Source of the DNA: Fimbriiglobus sp.
GTDB taxonomy: Bacteria; Planctomycetota; Planctomycetia; Gemmatales; Gemmataceae
Assembly (NCBI GenBank): GCA_025351325.1
Contig: JANXWE010000068.1
Coordinates: 1 to 33,461, forward strand
Length of the DNA stretch: 33,461 bases
Direction: 5' to 3'
The position numbers and the translations under genes were made by a program. The stretch's first letter is position 1; each line of letters opens with the position of its first letter. Below, piece by piece: positions 23,611 through 32,645 of this stretch. The notes under the pieces are model-generated. The model saw only the letters and a list, made by a program, of their open reading frames with translations. It was not told the DNA's origin and did no database searches.

Positions 23611-24570
23611 ATGAGTCCTCTGTTATTCGCCTTGGTCATCGGCGGGCTGGTCGTGGGGATGGTCCTCGCCCTGGCGTTCGCCCTCACCGGCTCCAAAGAA
23701 GGCCGGGCCTCGGTGCGCCTCGACGTGCTCGTGGGCCGCAACAACCGGAAAGATTCCTCGGCCGACATGCTCCTGAAGCAGGCCCTGCAGGAAGTCGACA
23801 AAAAGAACTTGCTCGACAAGATCACCCCGAAAGTCCTCAACCTGCAAAAGATGATCGAGCAGGCCGACGCCAACGTGAAACCGAGTGCCTTGGTCGGCGT
23901 CGGTCTCGCCGCCGCGTTCGTCGGTGGCCTCGCCTCCGCCTGGATGGTCAACGTCTACGTGGCCCCCGTGGTGGCATTGGTCTGCCTGTCGGCGCCGTTC
24001 ACCTGGCTCTTCTGGAAACGCAAGAGCCGCTTGAACAAGTTCGCCAACCAGTTGCCCGAGTCGATGGAACTGGTCGCCCGGGCCTTGCGGGCCGGGCACT
24101 CCCTCGCCGCCGGCCTGCACGTCGTCGCCGAAGAAATGCCGCAGCCGATCTGCAAGGAATTCGGCCGGGTTTACGAAGAACAGAACCTCGGCATCACCCT
24201 CGACGAAGCCCTGAAGGGGATGTGCGAGCGGGTGCCGAACTTGGACTTGAAGTTCTTCATCACCAGCGTGGCGATCCAACGGCAGACCGGGGGCGATCTC
24301 GCAGAAATCCTCGACCGCATCGGCTACGTCATCCGCGAGCGGATCAAAATTCTCGGCCAGGTGAAAGCGTTGACGGCGGAAGGGCGGTTGTCGGGGATCG
24401 TGCTCGTCGCCCTGCCGATCGGCCTCTTCTTCCTCATGCTCTGGATGAAGCCGGACTACATCGAAGCCCTCTGGAAAGACCCCATGGGTGTCAAAATGTC
24501 GATCGGGGCGATCTTCCTGATGCTCATCGGCACCTACTCGATCAAGAAGATCATCGACATCAAAGTGTAA
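23611..24570 (+). CDS. tadB: Tad inner-membrane platform protein TadB
   Basis: The 319-residue protein has one N-terminal hydrophobic segment, two central ones (about 90-140), a type II secretion F (T2SSF) domain at about 150-280 (LPESMELVARALRAGHSLAAGL; GGDLAEILDRIGYVIRER), and C-terminal membrane helices near 265-315. This is the TadB arrangement. It forms, with TadC, the platform that TadA acts on. Its closest partner is encoded 86 bases downstream. The ribosome site before ATG 23611 is weak (TTCGAG). Confidence 0.93.
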   Translation: MSPLLFALVIGGLVVGMVLALAFALTGSKEGRASVRLDVLVGRNNRKDSSADMLLKQALQEVDKKNLLDKITPKVLNLQKMIEQADANVKPSALVGVGLAAAFVGGLASAWMVNVYVAPVVALVCLSAPFTWLFWKRKSRLNKFANQLPESMELVARALRAGHSLAAGLHVVAEEMPQPICKEFGRVYEEQNLGITLDEALKGMCERVPNLDLKFFITSVAIQRQTGGDLAEILDRIGYVIRERIKILGQVKALTAEGRLSGIVLVALPIGLFFLMLWMKPDYIEALWKDPMGVKMSIGAIFLMLIGTYSIKKIIDIKV

Positions 24571-24656
24571 ATCGCCGCGGCGGCCCCTCGACCCGAGCGC
24601 GCCGTCGACCCCCTCGATCAACGGACACCGCTTCTAAGCACCCTGGAGACACCCCC

Positions 24657-25619
24657 GTGGAACTGTTCGCGTTTTTATCCGCGGATGAGCTGGCACCGAT
24701 TTTCGTCTTCGCCGCCATCATGATCGGAACTTTTTGGCTCCTGCAGTTGATCTCGAATCGCAACAGTCAGGCCGACGACCGGCTCGACCGAATCGGCCGG
24801 CCACGCTCCCTGGTCGATCTCGAATTGTCGCAGATGGAATCGCGGCAGCGGTTCTCCGGGCTGAAAGACGCCTTCTCGAACCTCGGGGCGTCGATGCAGC
24901 CCCAGTCGGATCTGGAAAAAAACTCACTTCGTGTCAAGTTGGCCAACGCCGGCTTCCGGAGTCAGACGGCGCCGATGGTCTACCAAGGCCTCCGGCTCGC
25001 GTCGCTGGTCGCATTCTTGCTGCCCGCCCTCCTAATCTGTTTAGTCGCGCAAGGTTTCACACTGGCTGCGATGTGGAAAATCGGATTAGCTGGGTGTGTT
25101 GGGTTCTATTTGCCGATGATAGCTTTGAAGCTGCTCGTGAACGATCGCCAGCAGCAGATCTTCTTGACGCTGCCCGACGCGCTCGACCTTTTGGTGGTGT
25201 GCGTGGAGTCCGGCCTCGGCCTGGATGCGGGACTGCGAAAAGTGACCGACGAGATGAAAGATCACGCCAAGACGATCTGCGAAGAATTGGCCTTGGCGAA
25301 CCTGCAGCTGCAAATGGGTCGACCGCGCCGGGAAGTGCTGCACGACTTGGGTGTGCGAACCGGGGTCGACGACGTGAAGAGCCTCGCGGCGATTCTCATT
25401 CAGGCGGATCGATTCGGGGCGAGTATCGCCCAAGCCTTGCGGGTGCAATCCGACGCGATGCGAACGCGTCGCCGGCAGATTGCCGAAGAAAAAGCGGCGA
25501 AGACGGCCGTCAAGCTGATCTTCCCACTGGTACTGTTCATCTTCCCGGCAATCTTCGTGGTGCTGGTTGGGCCTGCGGCCATCCTCATCCAGAAGAACTT
25601 GCTGTCGAAGATGGGTTGA
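24657..25619 (+). CDS. tadC: Tad inner-membrane platform protein TadC
   Basis: The 320-residue protein is the second T2SSF-domain platform subunit. The N-terminal helix (about 12-35) is followed by a soluble segment, two hydrophobic helices (about 110-160), the T2SSF core with LPDALDLLVVCVESGLGLDA and DRFGASIAQALRVQSDAMR, and a C-terminal helix (LIFPLVLFIFPAIFVVLVG). EKAAKTAVKLIFPL before the last helix is typical of TadC. The GTG start at 24657 has GGAG eight bases upstream; the frame extends far upstream but only antisense-like composition lies there. Confidence 0.93.
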   Translation: MELFAFLSADELAPIFVFAAIMIGTFWLLQLISNRNSQADDRLDRIGRPRSLVDLELSQMESRQRFSGLKDAFSNLGASMQPQSDLEKNSLRVKLANAGFRSQTAPMVYQGLRLASLVAFLLPALLICLVAQGFTLAAMWKIGLAGCVGFYLPMIALKLLVNDRQQQIFLTLPDALDLLVVCVESGLGLDAGLRKVTDEMKDHAKTICEELALANLQLQMGRPRREVLHDLGVRTGVDDVKSLAAILIQADRFGASIAQALRVQSDAMRTRRRQIAEEKAAKTAVKLIFPLVLFIFPAIFVVLVGPAAILIQKNLLSKMG

Positions 25620-25665
25620 TTTTCGAATGGGCAGGATGCCCTGTGTTACTCATGGAGGAAGTGCG

Positions 25666-26355
25666 ATGAAGAAGTTCGTTCGTGCCGCGACGTTCGCGGT
25701 TTTGGTCGTCGGCAGCGCGGTCTCCGTCGGTTGTACAGGCGTGCCGGGCGGCAACCTGTCCAACGGCCCCGGCGTCCAGAGCCGGTACAACAAAATCGTC
25801 GATCCGTGCCCGCAAGAGCGCTACAAAGTGAGCGCCCGCGACAACGTGGTGCAACCGTTCGACGCCATGGCCAACAACGCCAACAATCTCGAAGTGACCG
25901 TCTGGAACAGCCACTTCGAGGCGGGGAAAGAGAATCTGAACGCGGCCGGTCTCAGGAAGATCGACTACATCGCCCGCCGGTTGCCATCCCCGGTGAGCAA
26001 GGTCTGGATTCAAACGGCACGCGATCTGCCGTACGATGCGGCCAACCCGCAAAAAGTCGTCAACCTCCGCACGGAACTCGACGCGAAGCGTTGCCAAGCG
26101 GTGCTGGCGTACTTGTACGCCCAACCGAACGGCCAAGCCATGCACTACGACGTGCAGGCCCACGACGCCGTCGATCCGGCGATGCCGGCTCTGGGGCCGA
26201 CCAACGCTTACCGCGGTCTCGCCGCCCAGTTCGGCAGCTCGGTCGGCGGCGTCGGTGGCGGCGGAGCCCAAATCGGCGCTGGCGGTGGTGCGGCACCGGG
26301 CACCCCGGCGGCCGGCGGCAACAACGCGGCCGGCGGGAACAGTCCAACACGCTAA
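25666..26355 (+). CDS. OmpA-like lipoprotein of the Tad locus
   Basis: The 229-residue protein has a signal peptide with a lipobox-like end at C23 (SAVSVGC). Residues about 75-150 (VWNSHFEAGKENLNAAGLRK, then WIQTARDLP and LRTELDAKRCQAVLAYL) resemble an OmpA-type peptidoglycan-binding domain: F-x-G strand, helix, then an R-x-x-L-D-x-x-R-x-x-x-V-x-x-Y-L helix. The last 50 residues are Gly/Ala-rich. A near-perfect GGAGGAA precedes ATG 25666. It is probably an outer-membrane lipoprotein that braces the pilus machine against the wall, perhaps filling the place of other Tad lipoproteins (inference). The OmpA similarity is moderate; many conserved residues cannot be checked by eye. Confidence 0.8.
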   Translation: MKKFVRAATFAVLVVGSAVSVGCTGVPGGNLSNGPGVQSRYNKIVDPCPQERYKVSARDNVVQPFDAMANNANNLEVTVWNSHFEAGKENLNAAGLRKIDYIARRLPSPVSKVWIQTARDLPYDAANPQKVVNLRTELDAKRCQAVLAYLYAQPNGQAMHYDVQAHDAVDPAMPALGPTNAYRGLAAQFGSSVGGVGGGGAQIGAGGGAAPGTPAAGGNNAAGGNSPTR

Positions 26356-26363
26356 CCCGATGG

Positions 26364-26407
26364 CGAAGTCGGCGACTTCGGCGGAGTGCGCGGGCACTCC
26401 GTTTTTT
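26364..26407 (+). terminator. Strong intrinsic terminator after the OmpA-like lipoprotein gene
   Basis: CGGAGTGC (26382-26389) and GCACTCCG (26394-26401) form a perfect 8-bp stem with a four-base loop, followed by six Ts. A second perfect hairpin, CGAAGTC-GGC-GACTTCG (26364-26380), lies immediately before it. This tandem arrangement ends the TadZ-A-B-C-lipoprotein unit, so the three genes downstream likely have their own promoter or depend on read-through. Confidence 0.88.
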
Positions 26408-26439
26408 CGTATTTCGGCTCGCACCCAAGAGGAACCACC

Positions 26440-26649
26440 ATGATTCGGAACTCGATCGCCGCACTGTTGACCATCGCCGTACTCGCAGGCCCCGCTGCCG
26501 CGGCACCGTTCGCCGAACAGAGTTACATGAACGGGTTCGTCGAACATTGGAAGTCCACCATCGGCAAACAGAACACCATCGTCGTGGGTGTGCTGTTCGT
26601 CGGGGCCTTGGGGATTTTCATCATCACCCGCGGGAAAAAGTTGAAGTGA
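26440..26649 (+). CDS. Small membrane protein of the Tad locus
   Basis: The 69-residue product has a signal-like N-terminus (about 1-22, ending in AAAAP), a short polar stretch (FAEQSYMNGFVEHWKSTIGK) and a second hydrophobic helix at about 46-63, ending RGKKLK. If the signal is cleaved, the mature protein is about 47 residues with a short periplasmic part and one membrane helix. AGAGGA lies before ATG 26440. It is sandwiched between the lipoprotein terminator and the AAA+ gene. It has no prepilin cleavage motif (no G followed by a hydrophobic start with E5), so it is not a pilin. Function is unknown; a membrane adaptor for the AAA+ ATPase is speculative. Confidence 0.75.
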   Translation: MIRNSIAALLTIAVLAGPAAAAPFAEQSYMNGFVEHWKSTIGKQNTIVVGVLFVGALGIFIITRGKKLK

Positions 26650-26734
26650 GACTTTCTTGCCGGCCCCGGCCCCGGATGTGAACTAGGCTTCGATGTGATC
26701 CGTCGCCTTTCGCCTCCTCGCCGGTGGGTTTCTC

Positions 26735-28081
26735 ATGGCTGTGCTGTCTCGCCCGGTAGTCGATTGGGATACCAACCCGGCTCCCGAAGCTCCGATTTCG
26801 CCGGAATCGATCAAAGAATCCGGGCTGACGTCTTCGTTCCTCGCCGACATGTTGGTGCGCACGATCTACACGCGCGGCCCGCAAATCGGCCGAGATCTCG
26901 CCCAAGTGCTCTGCTTGCCGTTCAAAATCATCCGCGAGCCGCTCAAGCACCTCAAAGAAGAAAAGCACATCCAAGTGGACGGTGGCGACCTCGTCGGTGA
27001 AGTCAGCTACCGCTATAGTTTGACGGATCGCGGCCGGAGCCACGCCCAAGATCTGATGAAACAATGCGCTTACGTCGGGCCGGCCCCGGTGCCGCTCGAA
27101 GATTACGTCGAACAGTGTTACCGCCAAACTGTGACCGGCCTCAGCTGCTACCCGGAAGTCCTCCGGGCGCCCTTCCGTCACTTGGTCATCAAAGACGATC
27201 TTTTCAACGCCATCGGCCCGGCCATCATCAGCGGTCGGTCGGTGTTCATCTACGGCCCTCCCGGGAACGGCAAGACCGCCATCGCCCGCTCCATCGGCGA
27301 GTACATGAACTCGGTCGGCGGGTCGATTTTTATCCCCTACGCTTTCCTCGCCGACGGGAACGTCGTCACCGTGTACGACCCGTCGCTCCACGTCGTCGAC
27401 GACACCCCCAGTGAGTTCGGCGACGAAGGCGACGCCGTGGTGCGGCGCCTGCTCAGCGACGGTTCGCACGATCAGCGCTGGGTCAAAATCCGCCGCCCGG
27501 TCATCGTGGTCGGTGGGGAACTCACCCTGAGCATGCTCGACCTCCGGTTCAACTCGGAAGCCAACTTCTACCAAGCGCCCATTCACTTCAAAGCCAACGG
27601 CGGCGTCTTCCTCATCGACGACTTCGGCCGCCAGATCGTCAGCCCGAAGGAATTGTTGAACCGCTGGATTCTCCCCCTCGAAGACCGCCACGACTTCCTC
27701 ACGGTCTCCAACGGCAAGAAGTTCCAGGTGCCGTTCGAGCAGCTCATCATCTTCAGCACGAACTTGGATCCGAAAGATCTGGTCGACGACGCGTTCTTGC
27801 GCCGGATTCGGCACAAGGTCTGCATCACCGCCCCGACCCGAGACGTCTACGAAAAGATCTTCGGTTCGGTCTGCAAGCGGCTCGACATGAACTTCAACGC
27901 CGAGTCCGTGGAATACTTGTACGAACGCTACTACAACCGCGGGCGGACGCCCCGCGCCAGTGATTGTCGAGATTTATTGGAAACGGTTCAGTCCATTTGC
28001 CGATACAGACGGCAACCCGTGCATTTGACGCGCGATTTGATGGTGGAAGCGTCGGCGAGTTTCATCGCCGAGTTCAAGTGA
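26735..28081 (+). CDS. AAA+ ATPase with N-terminal winged-helix domain, Tad locus
   Basis: The 448-residue protein has an N-terminal winged-helix-like region (about 35-110: IGRDLAQVLCLPFKIIREPL, YSLTDRGRSHAQDLM) and an AAA+ module from about 150. Walker A is GPPGNGKT (174-181), Walker B VFLIDD (291-296), sensor 1 STN (341-343) and a likely arginine finger RRIRHKV (356-362). The GAFTGA motif of sigma-54 activators is absent. It is soluble, with no membrane helix. Core Tad systems have no such ATPase, so it is an accessory factor: possible roles are regulation, remodelling or energising. It is followed 51 bases later by the TadD-like gene. The ribosome site before ATG 26735 is weak. Confidence 0.85.
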   Translation: MAVLSRPVVDWDTNPAPEAPISPESIKESGLTSSFLADMLVRTIYTRGPQIGRDLAQVLCLPFKIIREPLKHLKEEKHIQVDGGDLVGEVSYRYSLTDRGRSHAQDLMKQCAYVGPAPVPLEDYVEQCYRQTVTGLSCYPEVLRAPFRHLVIKDDLFNAIGPAIISGRSVFIYGPPGNGKTAIARSIGEYMNSVGGSIFIPYAFLADGNVVTVYDPSLHVVDDTPSEFGDEGDAVVRRLLSDGSHDQRWVKIRRPVIVVGGELTLSMLDLRFNSEANFYQAPIHFKANGGVFLIDDFGRQIVSPKELLNRWILPLEDRHDFLTVSNGKKFQVPFEQLIIFSTNLDPKDLVDDAFLRRIRHKVCITAPTRDVYEKIFGSVCKRLDMNFNAESVEYLYERYYNRGRTPRASDCRDLLETVQSICRYRRQPVHLTRDLMVEASASFIAEFK

Positions 28082-28132
28082 TCGTCCCTCGCACGGGGAT
28101 CGGATCCTGTCGACTCCTCAGAGGGATGACCC

Positions 28133-28990
28133 ATGGATGGGCGCCTGCTTCAGTTGGTTCTGGTGGCGACCTTGACGGTCGGTGCGGTCGGTTGTCGGAC
28201 CGTCAAAGACTCCCATTTGCCCGATGCGACGTTGCCCAAATCGGGCGAGCACGCCAGTTTCATGGGTAAGCCGAGCACGCAGAAGTTCGGCCCGCCCAAG
28301 GAAGAGGTCGTCACGCATGCCCCGCGTGGCAAACCCGGGCAACCGTTGAAACCCGAGACACTGGCCGTCTGGGCCGACAACGAAGTCGAAGCCGCATTCA
28401 TGGAAGAGAAGACCGCCGTGGAACGCGACGCCCTCGTCGACTCCGCACGCCAGACGTATCAAAAAGCCCTCAAACAAGACCCGAAGTGCACGGCCGCACT
28501 TTCGGGATTGGCCCGTCTCTATTCCAAACTCGGCGAACGCGAACGGGCGGCCCAGGTCTACCAAGAAGCTCTGCGGCAGAGCCCGAAGAATCACGAGCTG
28601 GCGTTCCGGATGGCGAGCATGTACGCGAAAGCCGAAGAATGGACGCCGGCTTGCGAAGCCTGCAAACTGGCGATCAGCATCGATCCCGAAAACCGCATCT
28701 ACCACAAAACACACGGCTACTGCGCCGCGCGCGCCGGCCAGTGGGACGTCGCCTTCGACACCTTGATGCGCGTGATGCCCGAGGCGGAAGCCCGTTACTT
28801 CCTCGGCCGCGTGCTCATCGATTCGGATCGCGTCGGCGACGGTCGCCAGCAACTCGAAATGGCCATGAAGATTGATCCGCAGCACGTGAGTTCGTCGGAA
28901 TTGCTCGCCGAACTCAACGCTTCGGCGCAACCTTCCGGACTCTCCCCGCAGCCCGCACCGATTCAGCAAGCCGGCAGCTTGCAGCGCTAG
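28133..28990 (+). CDS. tadD: TPR lipoprotein, TadD-like
   Basis: The 285-residue protein has a signal peptide with a lipobox-like TVGAVGC (C21) and TPR repeats at about 100-265 (SARQTYQKALKQDPKCTAAL; GERERAAQVYQEALRQSPKN; EWTPACEACKLAISIDPENR). TadD is the outer-membrane TPR lipoprotein of Tad systems and acts as a pilotin or assembly factor for the secretin. The Pro/Gln-rich tail (SPQPAPIQQ) lies outside the repeats. GAGGG lies a few bases before ATG 28133. It is the last recognisable gene of the Tad locus; the next gene is convergent. Confidence 0.85.
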   Translation: MDGRLLQLVLVATLTVGAVGCRTVKDSHLPDATLPKSGEHASFMGKPSTQKFGPPKEEVVTHAPRGKPGQPLKPETLAVWADNEVEAAFMEEKTAVERDALVDSARQTYQKALKQDPKCTAALSGLARLYSKLGERERAAQVYQEALRQSPKNHELAFRMASMYAKAEEWTPACEACKLAISIDPENRIYHKTHGYCAARAGQWDVAFDTLMRVMPEAEARYFLGRVLIDSDRVGDGRQQLEMAMKIDPQHVSSSELLAELNASAQPSGLSPQPAPIQQAGSLQR

Positions 28991-28995
28991 GCCGA

Positions 28996-31900
28996 CTACT
29001 TCACTCCGGTGGCCGCAATCGGAGTGAGTCCGACGGTGCCATCGGAGTGGGCTTGAAGTAATTGATCGGAACCAAACCGGATCGCGGCGATTTCGGAAGT
29101 GGGGCGATCCGCTTCCGTTTCTTCGACTGCCAGTCCAGTTTTTGAATTCAAGACCTGAACCAATCCGGATTGATACGAAACGAGCACTCGATCTCCGTCG
29201 CGTGCGCAACCGAGCAGTTCCCCGAAATTCGGACTCGGCGCCCGGACGACCCACTCCGGTTTGTCATGGCTCAGCTTCAAGCAGACCAGCGATTCCTTCT
29301 TGACCGAATAGACCAGTCCCGGCCCGTCGCCACCTTCCAGCAATAGGAGCTGTTGAGTGACGGCGCCTTCGGGAATCGGCCCTTTTGCATTGCCTCTCCA
29401 AGTGCGGATCGGGTCGCGCAGCGCTTTCGTGCGATCGAAAAGACACACGGTGCCCGCGTCGGTTCCGGTGGCCACGAATGTCCTCTCCCCAGCTTCGATC
29501 CAGACTGCTGGGAGGCTGATCTTACCCCGGGCCTCCCACGGGCCGGCGAGCCGCGCGGCTTCCTCTTTGTCGGCGGGCCAACTGTAGAGGCTGACTTCGG
29601 CATTCCCATCCGACGCGAGGTACGAGCCGACCCCGGCCCCCGAAAGATGGCAGGTCGTAGGGCCGCGAATCGTACTCCCGCGCCAGACGCTTCCCGTCTT
29701 CAACGCCGTGTCGGCGATGTCGACCCGGTAGACGTATCCGTTGGCCAGGGGTACCAGCAATTGCGATCCGAACGCCAGCGGTACCCCCGCGAGTTGGTCG
29801 ACCAACGGCACGGCGGTGATCCCGACACTTTTACCATCGGTGAATTTCTGCAACTTCAATTTCGTTCCGTCGGCTGCGGTTGCAAGTAAGAGCATCCAGA
29901 CGTCGTGGCCATCGGCCGACACGACGACGCGGGCCGGGCCAGTCGCCGCTTCAGTCGGAGGGGTGACGGTCTCGGTTTGAAACACAGGCTCTTGATCCGG
30001 TGCCGAACTGTTCCGGACACGGTAGACGCCGGCGAACCCATCGACCAAGAGATACTCCTTGTTGGCCAGGGGGATCGGCAAATGGATCGCAATCGCCCCG
30101 AGTTGGCGTTCCCAGGCGGTCACGCCTGTTTCGAGATCGAAGGCCATCATCCGCACGGCCCCGCCCACGCTCGGACGGTAAGTCACAAACGCACGGTTCA
30201 GGGCCGGTCGGACTTGCGACCGGGCGAGCGGTTCCCCGAGTAATTTGGCATCACCGCGCGGCATCAGTCGGTAGCCCCCCAACCCGTCGATGGCCACTTT
30301 CAACCGCACCAGTCGATGGCCGAGGAGCACCCACACCGATTCTTCGTCTTGGGCGATCACTTGCGACCGGCAGACTTGCTCTTGTTCCTTCGCCGGCGGC
30401 TGGCCCGGCAACGTGAACAAACCCGCATCGGCGTTGCCGGCCTGATTCACACCGAGCGCCATGAAGACCCCCGCATCGGTCGAGACGCACACACGCTCGC
30501 CGTCCGAAAGTGGCGCGAACCAATTCCAACCGTTCACGCGGGTTTCGGCAATGGCATTGGCGTTGATCGGCGTATCGCCTTCGGATTGGAGTTTGCTCAG
30601 CTGCTCGATCGCCGGGAGCGGGAAGCTCCGGAGCTTCATCGCCGCCGGGGTATCCCCTTCGCAGAGGGTCATGCGTGTGGGCGACCCGGCTTCGCCGCTG
30701 CTCGTGAGCATCGGTTCGACTCGCAGGGAGTCCTTCGCGTGATTCGTGGCGAAGCTCCGCACGCAGGTCAGCGGCTCTTTGCGGTTGTCGGCATCCACGC
30801 GGCCCCACTCGATCACAAAGACGCGCCGAGCATCACCGGGGATGACGAGGAAACCATGATCAGCATGAAGGCCGGGAAGTACTGCCAAGCCACCCCCGAT
30901 GGGCTGACGCAACGCCAGACTGCCGTACTGTTCGCCCGTGACCACGTCCAGATGCACGACCGTGCCGAGGGAATCTTGCAGCGGCACGAACAGTTGATTG
31001 CCGATCAACGCGGGTTGGCCCAGGCACGGACTCGCCAGCGTTTGGTGCCAGATGGCTTCACCGGTCCGTGTCCGCCGGGCCGTGATCGCCGATTTACCGT
31101 CCGTGGTCGAAGGGAGGAGAACCCAGTCAATGGCTCCATCGGCGAGGACGACGCGCAACGGTAAGTCGACCGTCTTCGGATCGGCGCTCGTCGAGTGAAG
31201 TTTGCGACCCCAGAGCAAGTTGCCCGTGTGGGCATCGAGCGCGTAATAGACCCCGTAGGCCAGCCCGAAGACGGTGTCGTTCGTCGCGTCGGTACCCGCC
31301 TTCGGCTCTGGTGACCCCGCAATCGCTGGGGCGACGAACGCCAGGGGCGGTTCCGGGGGTGCGGCCGTGGCCGGTCGGCGGTCGGGCACGAACTTCACCA
31401 GCGTCCGCAGATTCGTCCGGGCTTGCGCCGCCAGAGACTTGGCTTCGTCGTCCTTCTCGAGACCGGCTTTCTTGATCGTCTGCTCGAACTCGGCGATCCG
31501 TTCATCGGTCGGTTCCACCGCCAGATTTCGATACGGGGCCAGCACCGCCAGCCGCGAACGCTCCTTGAAAATCTCCCCGGTCGTGGCGTCGAACTGTTCG
31601 CGCACTTTGTCCGATGGCATCCCGCTGCCCCGGTGGCGTTCCAACTGCGGCAGCAGTTCCCGGCCTAGTTGCACCGATTTCTCGGCGGAGTCCAGCTCGG
31701 GTAATTTCGACCGATCTTTGCGAAACTCCTTGATGTGATCGCCGGCGTTGTCATTGAACACCGCGGCGAGCTTCTGACCCGCTTGCACGATATCGGTGCC
31801 GAAGCCGGTGTCGGGCAAGGCGAACGGCGATTCCCCATACACGCTGAGGAACTCGCGCAACGATTGCAGCGGCGCCGTCGGATTCTCACGTGCGGCCACG

Positions 31901-32607
31901 GCCCCGATGGAATTCTGCGTCGCACTCAAGCGGCTGAAGAACTCGTACTTCTTCACGTTCTCGCTGTCGGGATACTCACTTTGAAGCTCCTCGTAACGCT
32001 TCGCCGATTCCCCGTATTTCCCTTCGCTGTACAGTTTCTCGGCATCTTGGACGAGCTTCTCCTCGGTGCGTTTCTCGCGGACGACCAACATCACGACGAC
32101 GGTGATCAAGGTTCCCAGCAGGGCCAAGCTCACGAGGGCGAGCATCGCCTTGGGCACACCCCGGCGCTTCCCGCGCCGGGTCACCGGGACGTGGTCGTCG
32201 ATCTGTTTCTTAAACGGTGTCGGTGTCGTTTTCGTTTCGGGAATCGGCTCGTCGGCAGCATCCCACGCCACTTCACGCGGGCCGGGCAGCAGTGTGGCCG
32301 CCGGCAACTTGACCACGGAGCGCGGTGGCAACGGTGGTAAACTCCGGGCCACCGGCAACAGTTCGGGGGCGAGAATCGGAGTCGAACTCGGCGCGACTTC
32401 GATCACCTGGAGAAAGTCCGTCACCGAACCGGAGGTCAACGGCGCCGACGAAACCACCACGGGGGTGGCCAGCTCCAGCTCTTGCTCAACCCGAACCTGG
32501 AAGATTTCACCGCAATCGAGGTTGGGGCAACGCATCGACTTGCCGAGCAAATCGGGACTGAGTTGGAATTGCGATTCGCAATGCGGACAACGAACACCCA
32601 GCGTCAC
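28996..32607 (-). CDS. MJ0042-type zinc finger/TM/PQQ-propeller protein
   Basis: The 1203-residue protein starts with an MJ0042-type zinc-finger (C7, C10, C27, C32: RCPHCESQFQLS, RCPNLDCGEIFQV), then a Pro-rich linker, a membrane helix at about 154-176 and a TPR/coiled-coil stretch (about 182-380). From about residue 410 there are PQQ/BamB-like beta-propeller blades (VYYALDAHTGNLLWGRKL, VHLDVVTGEQYGSLAL, MAFDLETGVTAWERQL). The order puts the zinc finger in the cytoplasm and the propeller outside. GTG 32607, with GGGAG six bases before it, is preferred over ATG 32634: a near-consensus promoter would start the RNA only about five bases before that ATG. Function unknown; it may sense or scaffold at the envelope. 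It is convergent with tadD. Confidence 0.85.
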   Translation of the reverse strand: MTLGVRCPHCESQFQLSPDLLGKSMRCPNLDCGEIFQVRVEQELELATPVVVSSAPLTSGSVTDFLQVIEVAPSSTPILAPELLPVARSLPPLPPRSVVKLPAATLLPGPREVAWDAADEPIPETKTTPTPFKKQIDDHVPVTRRGKRRGVPKAMLALVSLALLGTLITVVVMLVVREKRTEEKLVQDAEKLYSEGKYGESAKRYEELQSEYPDSENVKKYEFFSRLSATQNSIGAVAARENPTAPLQSLREFLSVYGESPFALPDTGFGTDIVQAGQKLAAVFNDNAGDHIKEFRKDRSKLPELDSAEKSVQLGRELLPQLERHRGSGMPSDKVREQFDATTGEIFKERSRLAVLAPYRNLAVEPTDERIAEFEQTIKKAGLEKDDEAKSLAAQARTNLRTLVKFVPDRRPATAAPPEPPLAFVAPAIAGSPEPKAGTDATNDTVFGLAYGVYYALDAHTGNLLWGRKLHSTSADPKTVDLPLRVVLADGAIDWVLLPSTTDGKSAITARRTRTGEAIWHQTLASPCLGQPALIGNQLFVPLQDSLGTVVHLDVVTGEQYGSLALRQPIGGGLAVLPGLHADHGFLVIPGDARRVFVIEWGRVDADNRKEPLTCVRSFATNHAKDSLRVEPMLTSSGEAGSPTRMTLCEGDTPAAMKLRSFPLPAIEQLSKLQSEGDTPINANAIAETRVNGWNWFAPLSDGERVCVSTDAGVFMALGVNQAGNADAGLFTLPGQPPAKEQEQVCRSQVIAQDEESVWVLLGHRLVRLKVAIDGLGGYRLMPRGDAKLLGEPLARSQVRPALNRAFVTYRPSVGGAVRMMAFDLETGVTAWERQLGAIAIHLPIPLANKEYLLVDGFAGVYRVRNSSAPDQEPVFQTETVTPPTEAATGPARVVVSADGHDVWMLLLATAADGTKLKLQKFTDGKSVGITAVPLVDQLAGVPLAFGSQLLVPLANGYVYRVDIADTALKTGSVWRGSTIRGPTTCHLSGAGVGSYLASDGNAEVSLYSWPADKEEAARLAGPWEARGKISLPAVWIEAGERTFVATGTDAGTVCLFDRTKALRDPIRTWRGNAKGPIPEGAVTQQLLLLEGGDGPGLVYSVKKESLVCLKLSHDKPEWVVRAPSPNFGELLGCARDGDRVLVSYQSGLVQVLNSKTGLAVEETEADRPTSEIAAIRFGSDQLLQAHSDGTVGLTPIAATGVK

Positions 32608-32645
32608 AGTCGACTCCCGCCCGTGGTGAAACATCCTACAAACGG

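Noticed and set aside
26735-28081. The AAA+ ATPase as a sigma-54 activator
   Set aside because: The GAFTGA loop is absent and the N-terminal domain is winged-helix-like, with no C-terminal Fis-type helix-turn-helix.
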